NCBI RefSeq assembly: GCF_000421185.1
Contig: NZ_ATWJ01000015.1
Coordinates: 62,001 to 126,000, forward strand
DNA length: 64,000 bases
Source: Ornithinimicrobium pekingense DSM 21552
Lineage (GTDB): Bacteria > Actinomycetota > Actinomycetes > Actinomycetales > Dermatophilaceae
Reading direction: 5' to 3'
Shown: positions 25,082-34,636 of the stretch, one piece after another
How the letters are laid out: each line of letters begins with the position of its first letter
Numbering within the stretch: position 1 is the first letter of the stretch
Program-made: the position numbers and the translations under genes
The notes under the pieces: model-generated
Told to the model about the DNA's origin: nothing
Database searches by the model: none
Seen by the model: only the letters and a program-made list of their open reading frames with translations

Positions 25082-27147
25082 GCCCGACCGACCTGCCGCC
25101 CTCGCGACGCCGGCCCCTGGTCCGGGTACCGCGTCCGCAGGTGATGCCGCCACGGGTCCGCCGGCGCCCGGCCACCGGCCCGCTGTGGGCCGTCCTGCTG
25201 ACGGTGGTGCTGCTGGGCGGCCTGCTCGTCGGCCGCCTGGGCCAGCTGCAGCTCGTGCGTCACGAGGAGGCGGCCGTCGCGGCGGCCGAGGTCGCCACCC
25301 GGCAGGTGAGCACCCCTGCGGTGCGCGGGAGGGTGCTCGCCGCCGACGGCACGCCGCTGGTGGCCAACGTGCCCTCGACCGTCGTGACGGTCGAGCCCAG
25401 GGTCCTCCTGGAGTCCGAGGACGAGGGGCGCTCGCTGATCGCCTCGGCGGCCGACGCGCTGGCCCTCCCGGTGGAGGAGCTGTGGGGCCGCACCCGCCTG
25501 TGCGGCACCGCCGACGCCCCGCCGGTGCCGCTGTGCTTCTCCGGCTCGCCCTACCAGCCGGTGCCGCTGGCCTTCGGGGTCGACCCGGTCAGCGCCCTGG
25601 CGGTCCTGGAGCACCCCGAGGACTTCCCCGGCATCGGGGTGCGCACGCTCCCGGTCCGTTCCTACCCGGCGCCGGCCGGGGTCAACGCCGCCCACGTCCT
25701 GGGGCACCTCGGCCGCCCCACCCAGGAGGAGGTGGACGCCTCCGAGGGCAGTGTCGGCCCGCAGGACCGGGTGGGCCGGGCCGGCCTGGAGCAGGTCTAC
25801 GACGAGCAGCTCAGGGGCACGCCCGGCACCACCACGGTGACCGTCGACCCGCGGGGCGTCGTCACCGGCAGGCTCTCCAGCACCGACCCCCGGCCCGGGG
25901 CCGACGTGCGCACCCACCTCGACGTCGAGGTCCAGGCCGCGGCCGAGCAGGCGGTCGCCGAGGCCGTCGCGACGGCCCGCCGCGGGGGCGCCCCGGCCCG
26001 CTCGGCCGCCGCCGTCGTGCTGCGCCCCGACGACGGCGGCGTCGTGGCGGCCGCGAGCTGGCCCACCTACGACCCCGGCATCTGGACCACCGGCGTCAGT
26101 CAGGCCGACTACGAGCGGCTGCTCGACCCCGACGGCGGCGAGCCGCTCGTCAACCGCCTCGTGGCGCGGACCTTCCCCCCGGCCTCCACCTTCAAGGTGG
26201 TGTCCCTGCCCGCGGCCCTGCAGACCGGCATCGACCCCGACGCCCGCTACGCCTGCCCGGGCGCGGTCACCATCGCCGGCCAGGAGTTCACCAACTACGA
26301 GTCGGAGTCCTACGGGCTGCTCAGGCTGCCCGAGATCCTCGAGGTCTCCTGCGACACCTCCTTCTACCGGTGGGCCTACGACCACTGGCGGGAGCAGGGC
26401 GGGGTCGCCCAGGAGTCGGACGCGGCGGACCGCTTCCTGGCGGTCGCCCGCGGCTTCGGCCTGGGCCGCCCCACGGGTGTCGACCTGCCGGGGGAGACCG
26501 CCGGCACCCTGCCGTCGCGGCAGTGGCGGCGCGACTACTGGGAGGCGACCCGGGAGGAGACCTGCGCGCGGGCGGGCTCGGGCTACCCCGAGGTGCAGGA
26601 CGACGAGCGCCGTGCCTTTCTCGAGCAGCTGGCCGAGGAGAACTGCGCCGGCGGCTGGCAGTGGCGCCCCGGTGACGCGGTCAACTTCTCCATCGGCCAG
26701 GGCGACGTCGCGACCACACCGCTGCAGATGGCGGTCGTCTACGCGGCCGTCGCCAACGGCGGGCGGCTGTGGCAGCCGCAGCTGGCGGCCGCCCTGCAGC
26801 GCCAGGACGGCACGCCCGTGGAGGAGCTGCAGCCGGTCTCCCTGGGCAGCGTGGCCCTGGACGAGCGCGCGCTGTCCACGGTCCGCGCCGGCCTCGAGGG
26901 GGTCAACGTGCGCGGCACGGCGGCGGCCGCCTTCCGGGGGTGGCCGCACGCGGCATACCCGGTGGCGGGCAAGACCGGCTCCGCGGAGGCCTTCGGGAGG
27001 GAGGCGACCTCCTGGTACGCCTCCTACGGACCCGTCGACGACCCGAGGTACGTGGTCGTCGTCGTGGTCGAGGAGGGCGGGCTGGGCAGCGACGCGGCGG
27101 CCCCGGCCGCCCGTGCGATCTGGGACGTGCTGAGGGAGCAGCCCTAG
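25078..27147 (+). CDS. mrdA: Penicillin-binding protein 2 (elongasome transpeptidase)
   Basis: A 689-aa class B PBP. A membrane anchor at about residues 37-60 is followed by a PBP dimerisation domain and a transpeptidase domain. The active-site SxxK is S370-T-F-K373 (PASTFKVV), the second motif is SCDT (position of SxN), and KTG is K632-T-G634 (VAGKTGSAEAF). It cross-links peptidoglycan on the outer face of the membrane. ATG 25078 overlaps mreD. In many actinobacteria a rodA gene follows; here the next gene is a DUF1697 protein, so the SEDS glycosyltransferase partner must be elsewhere. Confidence 0.95.
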   Translation: MSPTDLPPSRRRPLVRVPRPQVMPPRVRRRPATGPLWAVLLTVVLLGGLLVGRLGQLQLVRHEEAAVAAAEVATRQVSTPAVRGRVLAADGTPLVANVPSTVVTVEPRVLLESEDEGRSLIASAADALALPVEELWGRTRLCGTADAPPVPLCFSGSPYQPVPLAFGVDPVSALAVLEHPEDFPGIGVRTLPVRSYPAPAGVNAAHVLGHLGRPTQEEVDASEGSVGPQDRVGRAGLEQVYDEQLRGTPGTTTVTVDPRGVVTGRLSSTDPRPGADVRTHLDVEVQAAAEQAVAEAVATARRGGAPARSAAAVVLRPDDGGVVAAASWPTYDPGIWTTGVSQADYERLLDPDGGEPLVNRLVARTFPPASTFKVVSLPAALQTGIDPDARYACPGAVTIAGQEFTNYESESYGLLRLPEILEVSCDTSFYRWAYDHWREQGGVAQESDAADRFLAVARGFGLGRPTGVDLPGETAGTLPSRQWRRDYWEATREETCARAGSGYPEVQDDERRAFLEQLAEENCAGGWQWRPGDAVNFSIGQGDVATTPLQMAVVYAAVANGGRLWQPQLAAALQRQDGTPVEELQPVSLGSVALDERALSTVRAGLEGVNVRGTAAAAFRGWPHAAYPVAGKTGSAEAFGREATSWYASYGPVDDPRYVVVVVVEEGGLGSDAAAPAARAIWDVLREQP

Positions 27148-27173
27148 CACCCACCGAGCAGGAGGTATGCGGT

Positions 27174-27737
27174 ATGAGCGAGCGTCACGTGGCCCTGCTC
27201 CGGGGCGTCAACGTCGGAGGCGCCAACCGGCTGCCGATGGCGCGGCTGCGCGAGGTCGCCCAGGAGCTGGGCTGGCAGGACGTCATGACCTACATCCAGT
27301 CCGGCAACCTCGTCTTCTCGGCCACGGGCGACCCGTCCGGCCTGGCGGCCGTGCTGCACGAGGGCCTCGCCTCGGGAACCGGCCTCGACGTGGACGTCCT
27401 GGTGCTGACCGCCGCCGAGGTCGTCGCGCTGGAGGAGGACTGCCCCTGGCCGGACGTCGAGGACGCCCGCCACGTGCACGCCGTGCTCCACCCGCAGGTG
27501 CTGGGCCAGCGGGCGAGGGAGGCGGTGGCCGAGGCGGTCGCGACCTCCCGGGGCAGGGGCTCGCGCGACGAGGCGGTGCCGGTGGGTCGCGTGCTCTGGC
27601 TGCACACCCCCGACGGCGCCGGACGCAGCGTGCTCATGGGGCTGCTCGACCGCGCTCCCGTGCGCAGCAGCAGCGGGTGGGCGACCGCCCGCAACCTGGC
27701 GACCGTGCGTCGGCTCCGGGCGATGGTGGAGGCCTGA
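27174..27737 (+). CDS. DUF1697 protein
   Basis: A 187-aa cytosolic protein of the DUF1697 family. Recognisable motifs are VALLRGVNVGGANRLPMARLRE and YIQSGNLVF near the N-terminus and SGWATARNLATVRRL at the C-terminus. Function is not known for the family. ATG 27174 has AGCAGGAGGTATGCGGT upstream, a good ribosome-binding site. It lies 26 bp after mrdA and could be read through from the mre operon. Confidence 0.85.
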   Translation: MSERHVALLRGVNVGGANRLPMARLREVAQELGWQDVMTYIQSGNLVFSATGDPSGLAAVLHEGLASGTGLDVDVLVLTAAEVVALEEDCPWPDVEDARHVHAVLHPQVLGQRAREAVAEAVATSRGRGSRDEAVPVGRVLWLHTPDGAGRSVLMGLLDRAPVRSSSGWATARNLATVRRLRAMVEA

Positions 27738-27746
27738 CCGCACCGA

Positions 27747-27774
27747 TTGGACGACATACCCCTGGGGGTATAAA
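27747..27774 (+). promoter_or_regulatory. Promoter with CsoR/CstR-type operator for the sulfur-detox cluster
   Basis: TTGGAC 27747-27752 and TATAAA 27769-27774 form a promoter with a 16-bp spacer. A perfect 16-bp palindrome, ATACCCC-TG-GGGGTAT in outline (27756-27771), fills the spacer and touches the -10. This C/G-tract palindrome is the classic operator shape of CsoR-family repressors, including persulfide-sensing CstR. No csoR/cstR gene is in the window. Confidence 0.75.
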
Positions 27775-27820
27775 GTGGGACGCGTACCAGCCACTCACCC
27801 CGAACAGGAGCGAGACACCC

Positions 27821-29227
27821 ATGCTGCTCGAGCGCATCTACGACGAGGACCTCTCCCAGGCCAGCTACGTCATCGGCTGCCAGGCCAAGGGCGAGGCGGT
27901 CGTCGTCGACGCCCGTCGCGACATCCAGGTCTACCTCGACCTCGCCGCCAAGAACGGCATGAAGATCGTCGCGGTCACCGAGACCCACATCCACGCCGAC
28001 TACCTCTCCGGCACCCGTGAGCTGGCCGCGGCGACCGGCGCCCAGATCTACGTCTCCGGCGAGGGCGGCGAGGACTGGCAGTACGGCTTCGAGGGCACCC
28101 GCCTGCACCACGGCGACACCATCACCCTCGGCAACATCACGGTCAAGGCCCTGCACACGCCCGGCCACACCCCCGAGCACCTCGTGTTCCTCGTGACCGA
28201 CGGGGCCTTCAGCGACCAGCCCGGATACCTGCTCTCCGGCGACTTCGTCTTCTCCGGCGACCTGGGCCGCCCGGACCTGCTGGACGAGGCCGCCGGCGGT
28301 GTCGACACCCGCTTCGTCGGCGCCAAGCAGCTCTTCCGGTCCCTCAAGGAGTCCTTCCTCACCCTGGCCGACCACGTCCAGGTCTACCCGGCCCACGGCG
28401 CCGGCTCGGCCTGCGGCAAGGCGCTGGGCGCGCTGCCGTCGACCACGGTCGGCTACGAGCGCCTCTACGCCTGGTGGGCCCCCTACCTGGCCACCGACGA
28501 CGAGCAGGGCTTCATCGACGAGCTGCTGGACGGGCAGCCCGACGCCCACGCCTACTTCGGCCGCATGAAGCGGGAGAACAAGCTGGGCCCGGCCGTCATG
28601 GGCGAGCGCGCCCCCCTGGCCGAGCTGACCACGGAGGCGGTGCGCACCGGCCTTGAGGGCGACACGATCACCCTGGTGGACACCCGCCCGGTCGACGAGG
28701 TGCACACCGGCACCGTCCCCGGCTCGTTGTCCATCCCGGTGCCCAGCAAGGCCGCCACCTACGGCGGCTGGGCGTACGACCCGGAGCAGGACTCCCGTCC
28801 GCTGGTCCTCCTGGCCCCCGACCAGGAGACCGCGCAGGACATCTGGGACCACCTGGTCCGCGTGGGTGTCGACGACGTGACCGGCTACGTCACCTCCCTC
28901 GACGGCCTGCCGCTGGAGCGGCCGGCGACGGTCTCCCCGGCCGACCTCGAGGGTATGGAGCACGCGCTCCTGCTCGACGTGCGCAACAAGACCGAGCACA
29001 GCGAGGGCACCATCCCCGGCGCCGAGCAGCTCTCCGCGGGCCGTGTGCTGTGGCACACCGACCGGCTGCCCCGCGACGGGCGGATCGTGACCTTCTGCCA
29101 GTCCGGGCTGCGCAACAGCGTCGCCGCCTCCGCCCTGCGCCGCGCCGGCTTCGACGTCGTCGAGCTCGAGGGCAGCTACGCCGGCTGGCTGCAGGAGCAG
29201 CAGGCCCGCGAGACGGTCGGCCGCTGA
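27821..29227 (+). CDS. MBL-fold persulfide dioxygenase-like protein with two rhodanese domains
   Basis: A 468-aa fusion. Residues 1-~245 are a metallo-beta-lactamase/ETHE1-like domain with the metal motif THIHADYLSG (H56, H58, D60), LHTPGHTPEH and YPAHGAG. Rhodanese domain 1 (~275-365) has LLAPDQE where an active Cys is expected, so it is probably inactive. Domain 2 (~375-468) has C426 in TFCQSGLRNS. Together they should oxidise persulfides and handle sulfane sulfur, as in CstB-type enzymes. ATG 27821, with CAGGAGCGAGACACCC upstream. First gene behind a CsoR/CstR-like operator. Confidence 0.92.
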   Translation: MLLERIYDEDLSQASYVIGCQAKGEAVVVDARRDIQVYLDLAAKNGMKIVAVTETHIHADYLSGTRELAAATGAQIYVSGEGGEDWQYGFEGTRLHHGDTITLGNITVKALHTPGHTPEHLVFLVTDGAFSDQPGYLLSGDFVFSGDLGRPDLLDEAAGGVDTRFVGAKQLFRSLKESFLTLADHVQVYPAHGAGSACGKALGALPSTTVGYERLYAWWAPYLATDDEQGFIDELLDGQPDAHAYFGRMKRENKLGPAVMGERAPLAELTTEAVRTGLEGDTITLVDTRPVDEVHTGTVPGSLSIPVPSKAATYGGWAYDPEQDSRPLVLLAPDQETAQDIWDHLVRVGVDDVTGYVTSLDGLPLERPATVSPADLEGMEHALLLDVRNKTEHSEGTIPGAEQLSAGRVLWHTDRLPRDGRIVTFCQSGLRNSVAASALRRAGFDVVELEGSYAGWLQEQQARETVGR

Positions 29228-29249
29228 CCGACGCCCTGCCGGCCCACCA

Positions 29250-29278
29250 CCCGGCCGGGAGTTCCGCTCCCGGCCGGG
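29250..29278 (+). terminator. Strong hairpin between the two rhodanese genes
   Basis: A perfect 12-bp stem, 29250-29261 with 29267-29278, and a TTCCG loop. It lies 23 nt after the MBL-rhodanese stop. It may be a terminator or an mRNA processing/attenuation site inside the sulfur cluster. Confidence 0.6.
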
Positions 29279-29416
29279 TCCGGCACGTCCGGTGCGGTCC
29301 TGGCACGGTCCGGGCCCGCACCGCCCCGCCCTGCCTCACCCCATACCTCTGACCTCTCCCCACGACACCCAGAACACCCCGACCCGGGCCTGTCCCGGAC
29401 CCACGGAAGGATCTTC

Positions 29417-30013
29417 GTGAGCACCACGATCGACACCACGACCACCACCATCATCGACGCCGACACCCTCAGGGCCTGGATCGACCGGCACGACGACGTC
29501 GTCATCATCGACGTCCGTTCGGCCGCCGAGTTCGAGTCCCTGCACATCCGCGGCTCCTACAACGTCCCGCTGCCGCTGCTCGCCGAGCACACCGAGGACG
29601 TGGCCCAGCGGGTCGGCCGTCGCGTCGTGCTGGTCTGCCACTCCGGCGTGCGCGCCGAGCAGGCCCGCCAGCGCCTGCACGAGGTCGGCATGGACTCTGC
29701 CGTCGTCCTCGACGGGGGCGCGCCCGCCTTCGCCGCCGCCGGCGGCGACGTCGTCCGCGGCGAGCAGCGCTGGGCGATGGACCGCCAGGTCCGCATGGTG
29801 GCCGGGACCCTCGTGACGACCGGCCTGCTGGCCGGCGAGCTGGTCTCGCCCAAGCTGCGGGTCCTCGCCGGTGCCGTCGGCGCCGGGCTGGCCTTCTCCG
29901 CGGCCACCAACACCTGCGCCATGGGTGCGGCCCTGGCCAGGATGCCCTGGAACCGGGGCGCCCAGGACCCTGAGGCCCACGTCGCCCTCGGCCGCCTGCC
30001 GCAGAACGACTGA
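29417..30013 (+). CDS. Rhodanese domain fused to DUF2892 membrane hairpin
   Basis: A 198-aa protein. The N-terminal rhodanese domain (residues ~15-115) carries the active Cys C74 in LVCHSGVRAEQA. The C-terminal ~75 residues are a DUF2892-like region with two hydrophobic segments (MVAGTLVTTGLLAGELV and AGAVGAGLAFSAATNTCAMG). This YgaP/CstA-like arrangement tethers sulfur transfer to the membrane. GTG 29417 follows GGAAGGATCTTC. It is separated from the preceding gene by 189 bp with a hairpin, and 30 bp from the TSUP gene. Confidence 0.9.
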   Translation: MSTTIDTTTTTIIDADTLRAWIDRHDDVVIIDVRSAAEFESLHIRGSYNVPLPLLAEHTEDVAQRVGRRVVLVCHSGVRAEQARQRLHEVGMDSAVVLDGGAPAFAAAGGDVVRGEQRWAMDRQVRMVAGTLVTTGLLAGELVSPKLRVLAGAVGAGLAFSAATNTCAMGAALARMPWNRGAQDPEAHVALGRLPQND

Positions 30014-30043
30014 CGTCCCCCGGGGCGAGAAGGAGGATCCGTC

Positions 30044-30919
30044 GTGACTGTCACCCTGGTCGCCACCCTGCTGCTGTCCGTGCTGGTCGGCGTCTCGCTC
30101 GGCCTGCTCGGCGGGGGAGGGTCGATCCTGACCGTGCCGATCCTGGCCTACGTCGCCGGGCTGGACGCCAAGGAGGCCATCGCCGCCTCGCTGTTCGTCG
30201 TGGGCGTGACCTCGGCGGTGAGCGTGGTCGCCCACGCCCGTGCAGGCCGGGTGCGCTGGCGGACCGGTCTCATCTTCGGCGCGGCCGGGATGGCCGGGGC
30301 GTTCGTGGGCGGGCTGGTGGGCGGCTACATCCCCGGCACCGTCCTCATGATCGCCTTCGCCCTGATGATGCTCGCGACGGCCGTGGCGATGATCCGCGGC
30401 CGGCGCGGGCCGGCGGCCGAGCCGACGACCGGTGACCTGCCGGTGCTCAAGGTCGTCCTCGAGGGTCTTGTGGTCGGCCTGGTCACCGGCCTCGTGGGTG
30501 CGGGCGGCGGCTTCCTCGTGGTCCCCGCCCTGGTCCTGCTCGGCGGCCTGCCGATGTCGGTCGCCGTGGGCACCTCGCTGCTGGTCATCGCGATGAAGTC
30601 GTTCGCCGGGCTCGCCGGCTACCTGACCAGCGTGCAGCTCGACTGGCCCCTCGTGCTCGGCGTGACCGCGGCCGCGGTCGCCGGCTCCTTCGTGGGGGCC
30701 CGCCTGGCCGGGGTGGTCCCCGAGCAGGCCCTGCGCAAGGGCTTCGGCATCTTCGTCCTGGCGATGGCGGTCTTCGTCCTCGTCCAGGAGCTCTCGGTGC
30801 CGCTGTGGGCCGTCGGGGCCGTGGCCGGGGTCGCCGCCCTGGGTGCCGCGGTGTGCTGGACCGCCGTGCCGAGCTGCCCGCTGCGCCGCTCGGCGCCGCA
30901 CGCGGTGGCGGCCCGCTGA
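30044..30919 (+). CDS. TSUP/TauE-SafE family sulfur-compound exporter
   Basis: A 291-aa polytopic membrane protein with two repeated TSUP halves, each with a glycine-rich loop: GVSLGLLGGGGSILTVPIL and GLVTGLVGAGGGFLVVPALV. About eight hydrophobic segments. In cst-like clusters such transporters export sulfite or related anions; substrate here is inferred from neighbours. GTG 30044 is preceded by AGAAGGAGGATCC, a strong Shine-Dalgarno. Last gene of the sulfur cluster. Confidence 0.9.
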   Translation: MTVTLVATLLLSVLVGVSLGLLGGGGSILTVPILAYVAGLDAKEAIAASLFVVGVTSAVSVVAHARAGRVRWRTGLIFGAAGMAGAFVGGLVGGYIPGTVLMIAFALMMLATAVAMIRGRRGPAAEPTTGDLPVLKVVLEGLVVGLVTGLVGAGGGFLVVPALVLLGGLPMSVAVGTSLLVIAMKSFAGLAGYLTSVQLDWPLVLGVTAAAVAGSFVGARLAGVVPEQALRKGFGIFVLAMAVFVLVQELSVPLWAVGAVAGVAALGAAVCWTAVPSCPLRRSAPHAVAAR

Positions 30920-30982
30920 CCAGGGCGCACCCGACCGTCCGCACCGCACCGCCCGCTGCCGCCTGACCGGCAGCCCCCCAGC

Positions 30983-31028
30983 GCCGGGCCGGCGTCCGTC
31001 CCCCCTGTCCGTGGGACGCCGGCCCGGC
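30983..31028 (+). terminator. Terminator-like hairpin after the sulfur cluster
   Basis: A 15-bp stem: 30983-30997 (GCCGGGCCGGCGTCC) with 31014-31028. The loop is C-rich. It separates the sulfur cluster from ppc. Confidence 0.65.
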
Positions 31029-31067
31029 TTCGCGGTGCGCGCGTTCTGCCGTGGCGTCAACCGTCGG

Positions 31068-31073
31068 TAGGGT
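31068..31073 (+). promoter_or_regulatory. Putative -10 box (TAGGGT), leaderless ppc transcript
   Basis: TAGGGT ends exactly 7 nt before GTG 31081. It supports that start over the in-frame upstream TTG at 31051. Confidence 0.5.
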
Positions 31074-31080
31074 CGGGCGG

Positions 31081-33864
31081 GTGAGCGAGCGCACCAGCCC
31101 GGCCCCCGACCCGACGACCGACCCGATCAGCCCCGAGCTCCGGGCCGACGTGCGTCGCCTCTCCACCCTGCTGGGACAGTCCCTGGTGCGCCACCACGGC
31201 CAGGACCTGCTCGACGCCGTCGAGCGCGTCCGCCTGACGACCAAGGCGTCGCAGGCGGGTGACGAGGGGGCCGCGGAGGAGGTCCGGCGGGTGCTGGCCG
31301 ACCTGCCGCTGGACACCGCCTCCTCGCTCGTGCGCGCCTTCGCCGCCTACTTCCACCTGGCCAACGCCGCCGAGCAGGTGCACCGCGTCCGCACGCTCAC
31401 CGCCCGCGGGGAGGAGGACGGCTGGCTGACCTCGGTGGTCCGGGACATCGTCGCCGAGGGCGGGCCGCAGCTGCTGGCCGACACCGTCGAGGAGCTCGAC
31501 GTGCGCCCGGTCTTCACCGCCCACCCGACCGAGGCCTCCCGGCGCAGCGTGCTGACCAAGCTGCGCCACCTCTCCGACGTGCTGGCGGTGCCGACCGACC
31601 CCGACACCGTCGCCCGGCGCCGCCAGGACCGCGACCTGGCCGAGCTCATCGACCTGGTGTGGCAGACCGACGAGCTGCGCCAGAGCCGGCCCACGCCGAT
31701 GGACGAGGCGCGCAACGCCATGTACTACCTGGACGAGGTGCTGGGCCGGACCGTGCCCGAGCTGCTCGGCGACCTGGGTGACCTCCTCGCCGAGCACGGC
31801 GTCCGCGTCGACGTGTCCCGCCCGCCGGTGCGCTTCGGCTCCTGGATCGGCGGCGACCGGGACGGCAACCCGTTCGTCACCCCCGAGGTGACGCGCGAGG
31901 TCCTGCGGCTGCAGGGCAGGCACGCCGTCGGCGTCGCGCTCTCCCTCGTCGACGTGCTGATCTCCCAGCTGTCCTCCTCGACCGTCGTGGTCGAGGTCGA
32001 CCCGGCGCTGGAGGAGTCGGTGCGCACCGACCTGGAGCACCTGCCGGGGCTGGACCCGCGGGTCCTCGAGCTCAACGCCCACGAGCCCTACCGCCTCAAG
32101 CTGACCTGCGTGCGGGCCAAGCTGCTCAACACCGGCCGGCGCCTCGAGCGGGGCACGCCGCACGAGCCGGGCCGCGACTACGCCTCCGGCGCGCAGATCC
32201 TCGAGGACCTGGACGTCGTGGCCACGTCCCTGCGCCACCACGGCGGCCAGCTGGTCGCCGACGGCCGCCTGGCGCAGGCTGCCCAGACGCTGGCCGGGAC
32301 GGGCCTGCACCTGGCGACCCTCGACGTGCGGGAGCACTCCGAGAAGCACCACGAGGCGCTCGCCCCTCTCCTCGACGCGGTGCAGGCGACGGGGGACGGC
32401 GGGTATGCCGTGCTCGGGCGCGAGGCCCGCACCGCCCTGCTCGGCGAGGAGCTGAGTGCGCGGCGGCCGCTGCTGACCCGGGCGGCGGCCCGCGTGCAGA
32501 CCCTGGCGGTCTTCGACGAGATCCGCGAGGCGGTGGCGACCTACGGCGAGGACGTCATCGAGACCTACATCATCTCGATGACCCAGGGCCCCGACGACGT
32601 GCTCGCGGCGGCCGTGCTGGCCCGCGAGGCCGGCCTGGTCGACCTGCACGGCGGTGCCGGCGGGGAGGGCGCCTTCGCCCGCATCGGGTTCGCGCCGCTG
32701 CTGGAGACCATCGACGAGCTGCGCGGCGCCGCCGAGCTGGTCGACACCCTGCTGTCGACGCCCGCCTACCGGCAGCTGGTGCGCCTGCGCGGGGACGTCC
32801 AGGAGGTCATGCTCGGCTACTCCGACTCCAACAAGCAGGCCGGCGTCCTGACCAGCCAGTGGGGCATCCACCAGGCCCAGCGGGCCCTGCGGGACGTGGC
32901 CGCGCGCCACGGGGTGCGGCTGCGGCTCTTCCACGGCCGTGGCGGCTCCGTCGGCCGTGGCGGCGGCCCGACCTACGAGGCGATCCTGGCCCAGCCCAAC
33001 GGGGTGCTCGAGGGCGAGATCAAGTTCACCGAGCAGGGTGAGGTCATCTCGGACAAGTACTCCCTGCCGGCGCTGGCCAAGGAGAACCTCGAGCTGGCCC
33101 TGGCCGCGGTCATGCGGGCCTCCGCCCTGCACCGCGACCCGCGCACGACCGCGGCCGAGCGGGAGCGCTACGGCGCGGTGATGGACGTCGCCAGCGACGC
33201 GGCATACCGTGCCTATCGCCGCCTCATCGACGACCCGGACCTGCCCGCCTACTTCGTCGCGGCCACGCCGGTGGACCAGCTGGGCCGGCTCAACATCGGC
33301 TCCCGGCCGAGCAAGCGCCCCGACACCGGCCAGGGCCTGGACGGGCTGCGGGCGATCCCATGGGTGTTCGGCTGGACCCAGACCCGGCAGATCATCCCGG
33401 GGTGGTACGGCGTCGGCTCCGGTCTGCGCGCGGCGCGCGAGGCGGGGCACGGTGAGACGCTGCGCGAGATGCTCGAGCGCTGGCACTTCTTCGGGGCCGT
33501 GCTGTCCAACGTCGAGATGACGGTGGCCAAGACCGACCTGGGCATCGCCGCGCACTACGTGCAGACGCTGGTGCCCGAGGAGCTGCGGCACGTCTTCGAC
33601 GACATCCGCGCCGAGTTCGAGCTGACCGTCAGCGAGCTCAAGCGCCTGACGGGCGAGGACGACCTGCTCGACGACCAGCCGGTGCTCAAGCGGACCCTGG
33701 CCGTGCGGGACAACTACCTCGACCCGATCTCCTACCTGCAGGTCGAGCTGCTGCGCCGGCTGCGCGAGGACGGCGCGGCCGACGACGAGACGACCGCCCG
33801 CCTCGAGCGGGCGCTGCTGGCCACGGTCAACGGTGTCGCCGCGGGCCTGCGCAACACCGGCTGA
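31081..33864 (+). CDS. ppc: Phosphoenolpyruvate carboxylase
   Basis: A 927-aa anaplerotic enzyme that makes oxaloacetate from PEP and bicarbonate. The catalytic His is H148 in [14 protein letters not shown]. The second signature is [15 protein letters not shown] starting at F617. Further motifs are [26 protein letters not shown] and the C-terminal LRNTG, which ends exactly at the stop. Full length. The GTG start is supported by a leaderless -10. Confidence 0.97.
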   Translation: MSERTSPAPDPTTDPISPELRADVRRLSTLLGQSLVRHHGQDLLDAVERVRLTTKASQAGDEGAAEEVRRVLADLPLDTASSLVRAFAAYFHLANAAEQVHRVRTLTARGEEDGWLTSVVRDIVAEGGPQLLADTVEELDVRPVFTAHPTEASRRSVLTKLRHLSDVLAVPTDPDTVARRRQDRDLAELIDLVWQTDELRQSRPTPMDEARNAMYYLDEVLGRTVPELLGDLGDLLAEHGVRVDVSRPPVRFGSWIGGDRDGNPFVTPEVTREVLRLQGRHAVGVALSLVDVLISQLSSSTVVVEVDPALEESVRTDLEHLPGLDPRVLELNAHEPYRLKLTCVRAKLLNTGRRLERGTPHEPGRDYASGAQILEDLDVVATSLRHHGGQLVADGRLAQAAQTLAGTGLHLATLDVREHSEKHHEALAPLLDAVQATGDGGYAVLGREARTALLGEELSARRPLLTRAAARVQTLAVFDEIREAVATYGEDVIETYIISMTQGPDDVLAAAVLAREAGLVDLHGGAGGEGAFARIGFAPLLETIDELRGAAELVDTLLSTPAYRQLVRLRGDVQEVMLGYSDSNKQAGVLTSQWGIHQAQRALRDVAARHGVRLRLFHGRGGSVGRGGGPTYEAILAQPNGVLEGEIKFTEQGEVISDKYSLPALAKENLELALAAVMRASALHRDPRTTAAERERYGAVMDVASDAAYRAYRRLIDDPDLPAYFVAATPVDQLGRLNIGSRPSKRPDTGQGLDGLRAIPWVFGWTQTRQIIPGWYGVGSGLRAAREAGHGETLREMLERWHFFGAVLSNVEMTVAKTDLGIAAHYVQTLVPEELRHVFDDIRAEFELTVSELKRLTGEDDLLDDQPVLKRTLAVRDNYLDPISYLQVELLRRLREDGAADDETTARLERALLATVNGVAAGLRNTG

Positions 33865-33951
33865 GCAGGCACGGAGCGCCGGAGGGGGAGCGAAGACGAT
33901 GAGAGGTTCCTCATGAGAGCGCGCCTCACCGTCCTCTGGGAGCGTGAAGCC

Positions 33952-34566
33952 ATGAACATCCCCACGAACCGCACCCTGACCGCAGCCCTCACCCTCGCGC
34001 TGGCCGTCGGCCTGACGGCCTGCGGGTCCGGTGACGACGGCACCGATGGCGCCGGCGTGGAGGCCACGACCCCCGTGGAGGCCACCACCGACGACACCGC
34101 GACCGCCGAGGACACCTCCGCCGACGGCACCGCCACCGGTGGTGCCGCGGGTGACCTCACGGCCACCGCGCTCACGGCCGTCGCGACCGCCGAGGACGAG
34201 GCCGGTGGCACCGCCTACGAGATCGACGACCAGGACGACGACGGCTCCTGGGAGGTCGACGTCGCCGTGGGCGACCGGTCGGTCGAGGTCACGGTGTCCG
34301 AGGACGGCCTCACCGTCGTCGGGACCGAGGACGACGACCTCGACGACGACGACCGCACCGCGGTGGAGGCCGCCGGCACCACGCTGGCCGACGCGATCGA
34401 GACCGCGGTCACCGAGGTGGGCGGGACGCTGGACGACGCGGAGCTCGAGGAGGAGGACGGCGCCTGGCTGTGGAAGGTCACCGTGGACGGGGCCGACAGC
34501 GGTGACGACGACGTCGACGTGCTCGTCGACGTGAGCAGCGGCGAGGTCGTCTCGACCGACGGCTGA
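33952..34566 (+). CDS. Secreted PepSY-domain lipoprotein 1
   Basis: A 204-aa predicted lipoprotein. The signal peptide ends in a lipobox LTAC with C at residue 24 (LALAVGLTACGSG). A Thr/Ala/Asp-rich linker follows, then two PepSY-like modules (about 70-125 and 130-204), each alternating TA(Y)EID-type strands with acidic loops and ending VDVSSGEVVSTDG. Highly acidic. It is anchored outside the membrane; binding partner unknown. ATG 33952 is chosen over 33913 because the signal peptide then has normal length. The adjacent gene is a paralogue. Confidence 0.8.
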   Translation: MNIPTNRTLTAALTLALAVGLTACGSGDDGTDGAGVEATTPVEATTDDTATAEDTSADGTATGGAAGDLTATALTAVATAEDEAGGTAYEIDDQDDDGSWEVDVAVGDRSVEVTVSEDGLTVVGTEDDDLDDDDRTAVEAAGTTLADAIETAVTEVGGTLDDAELEEEDGAWLWKVTVDGADSGDDDVDVLVDVSSGEVVSTDG

Positions 34567-34636
34567 CCCCGGTCGCAGACACGCGGGGCCCGGGCTACCG
34601 GTCTGCTTCCAGGGTCGTGCTGCCAGGATCGGGCCC

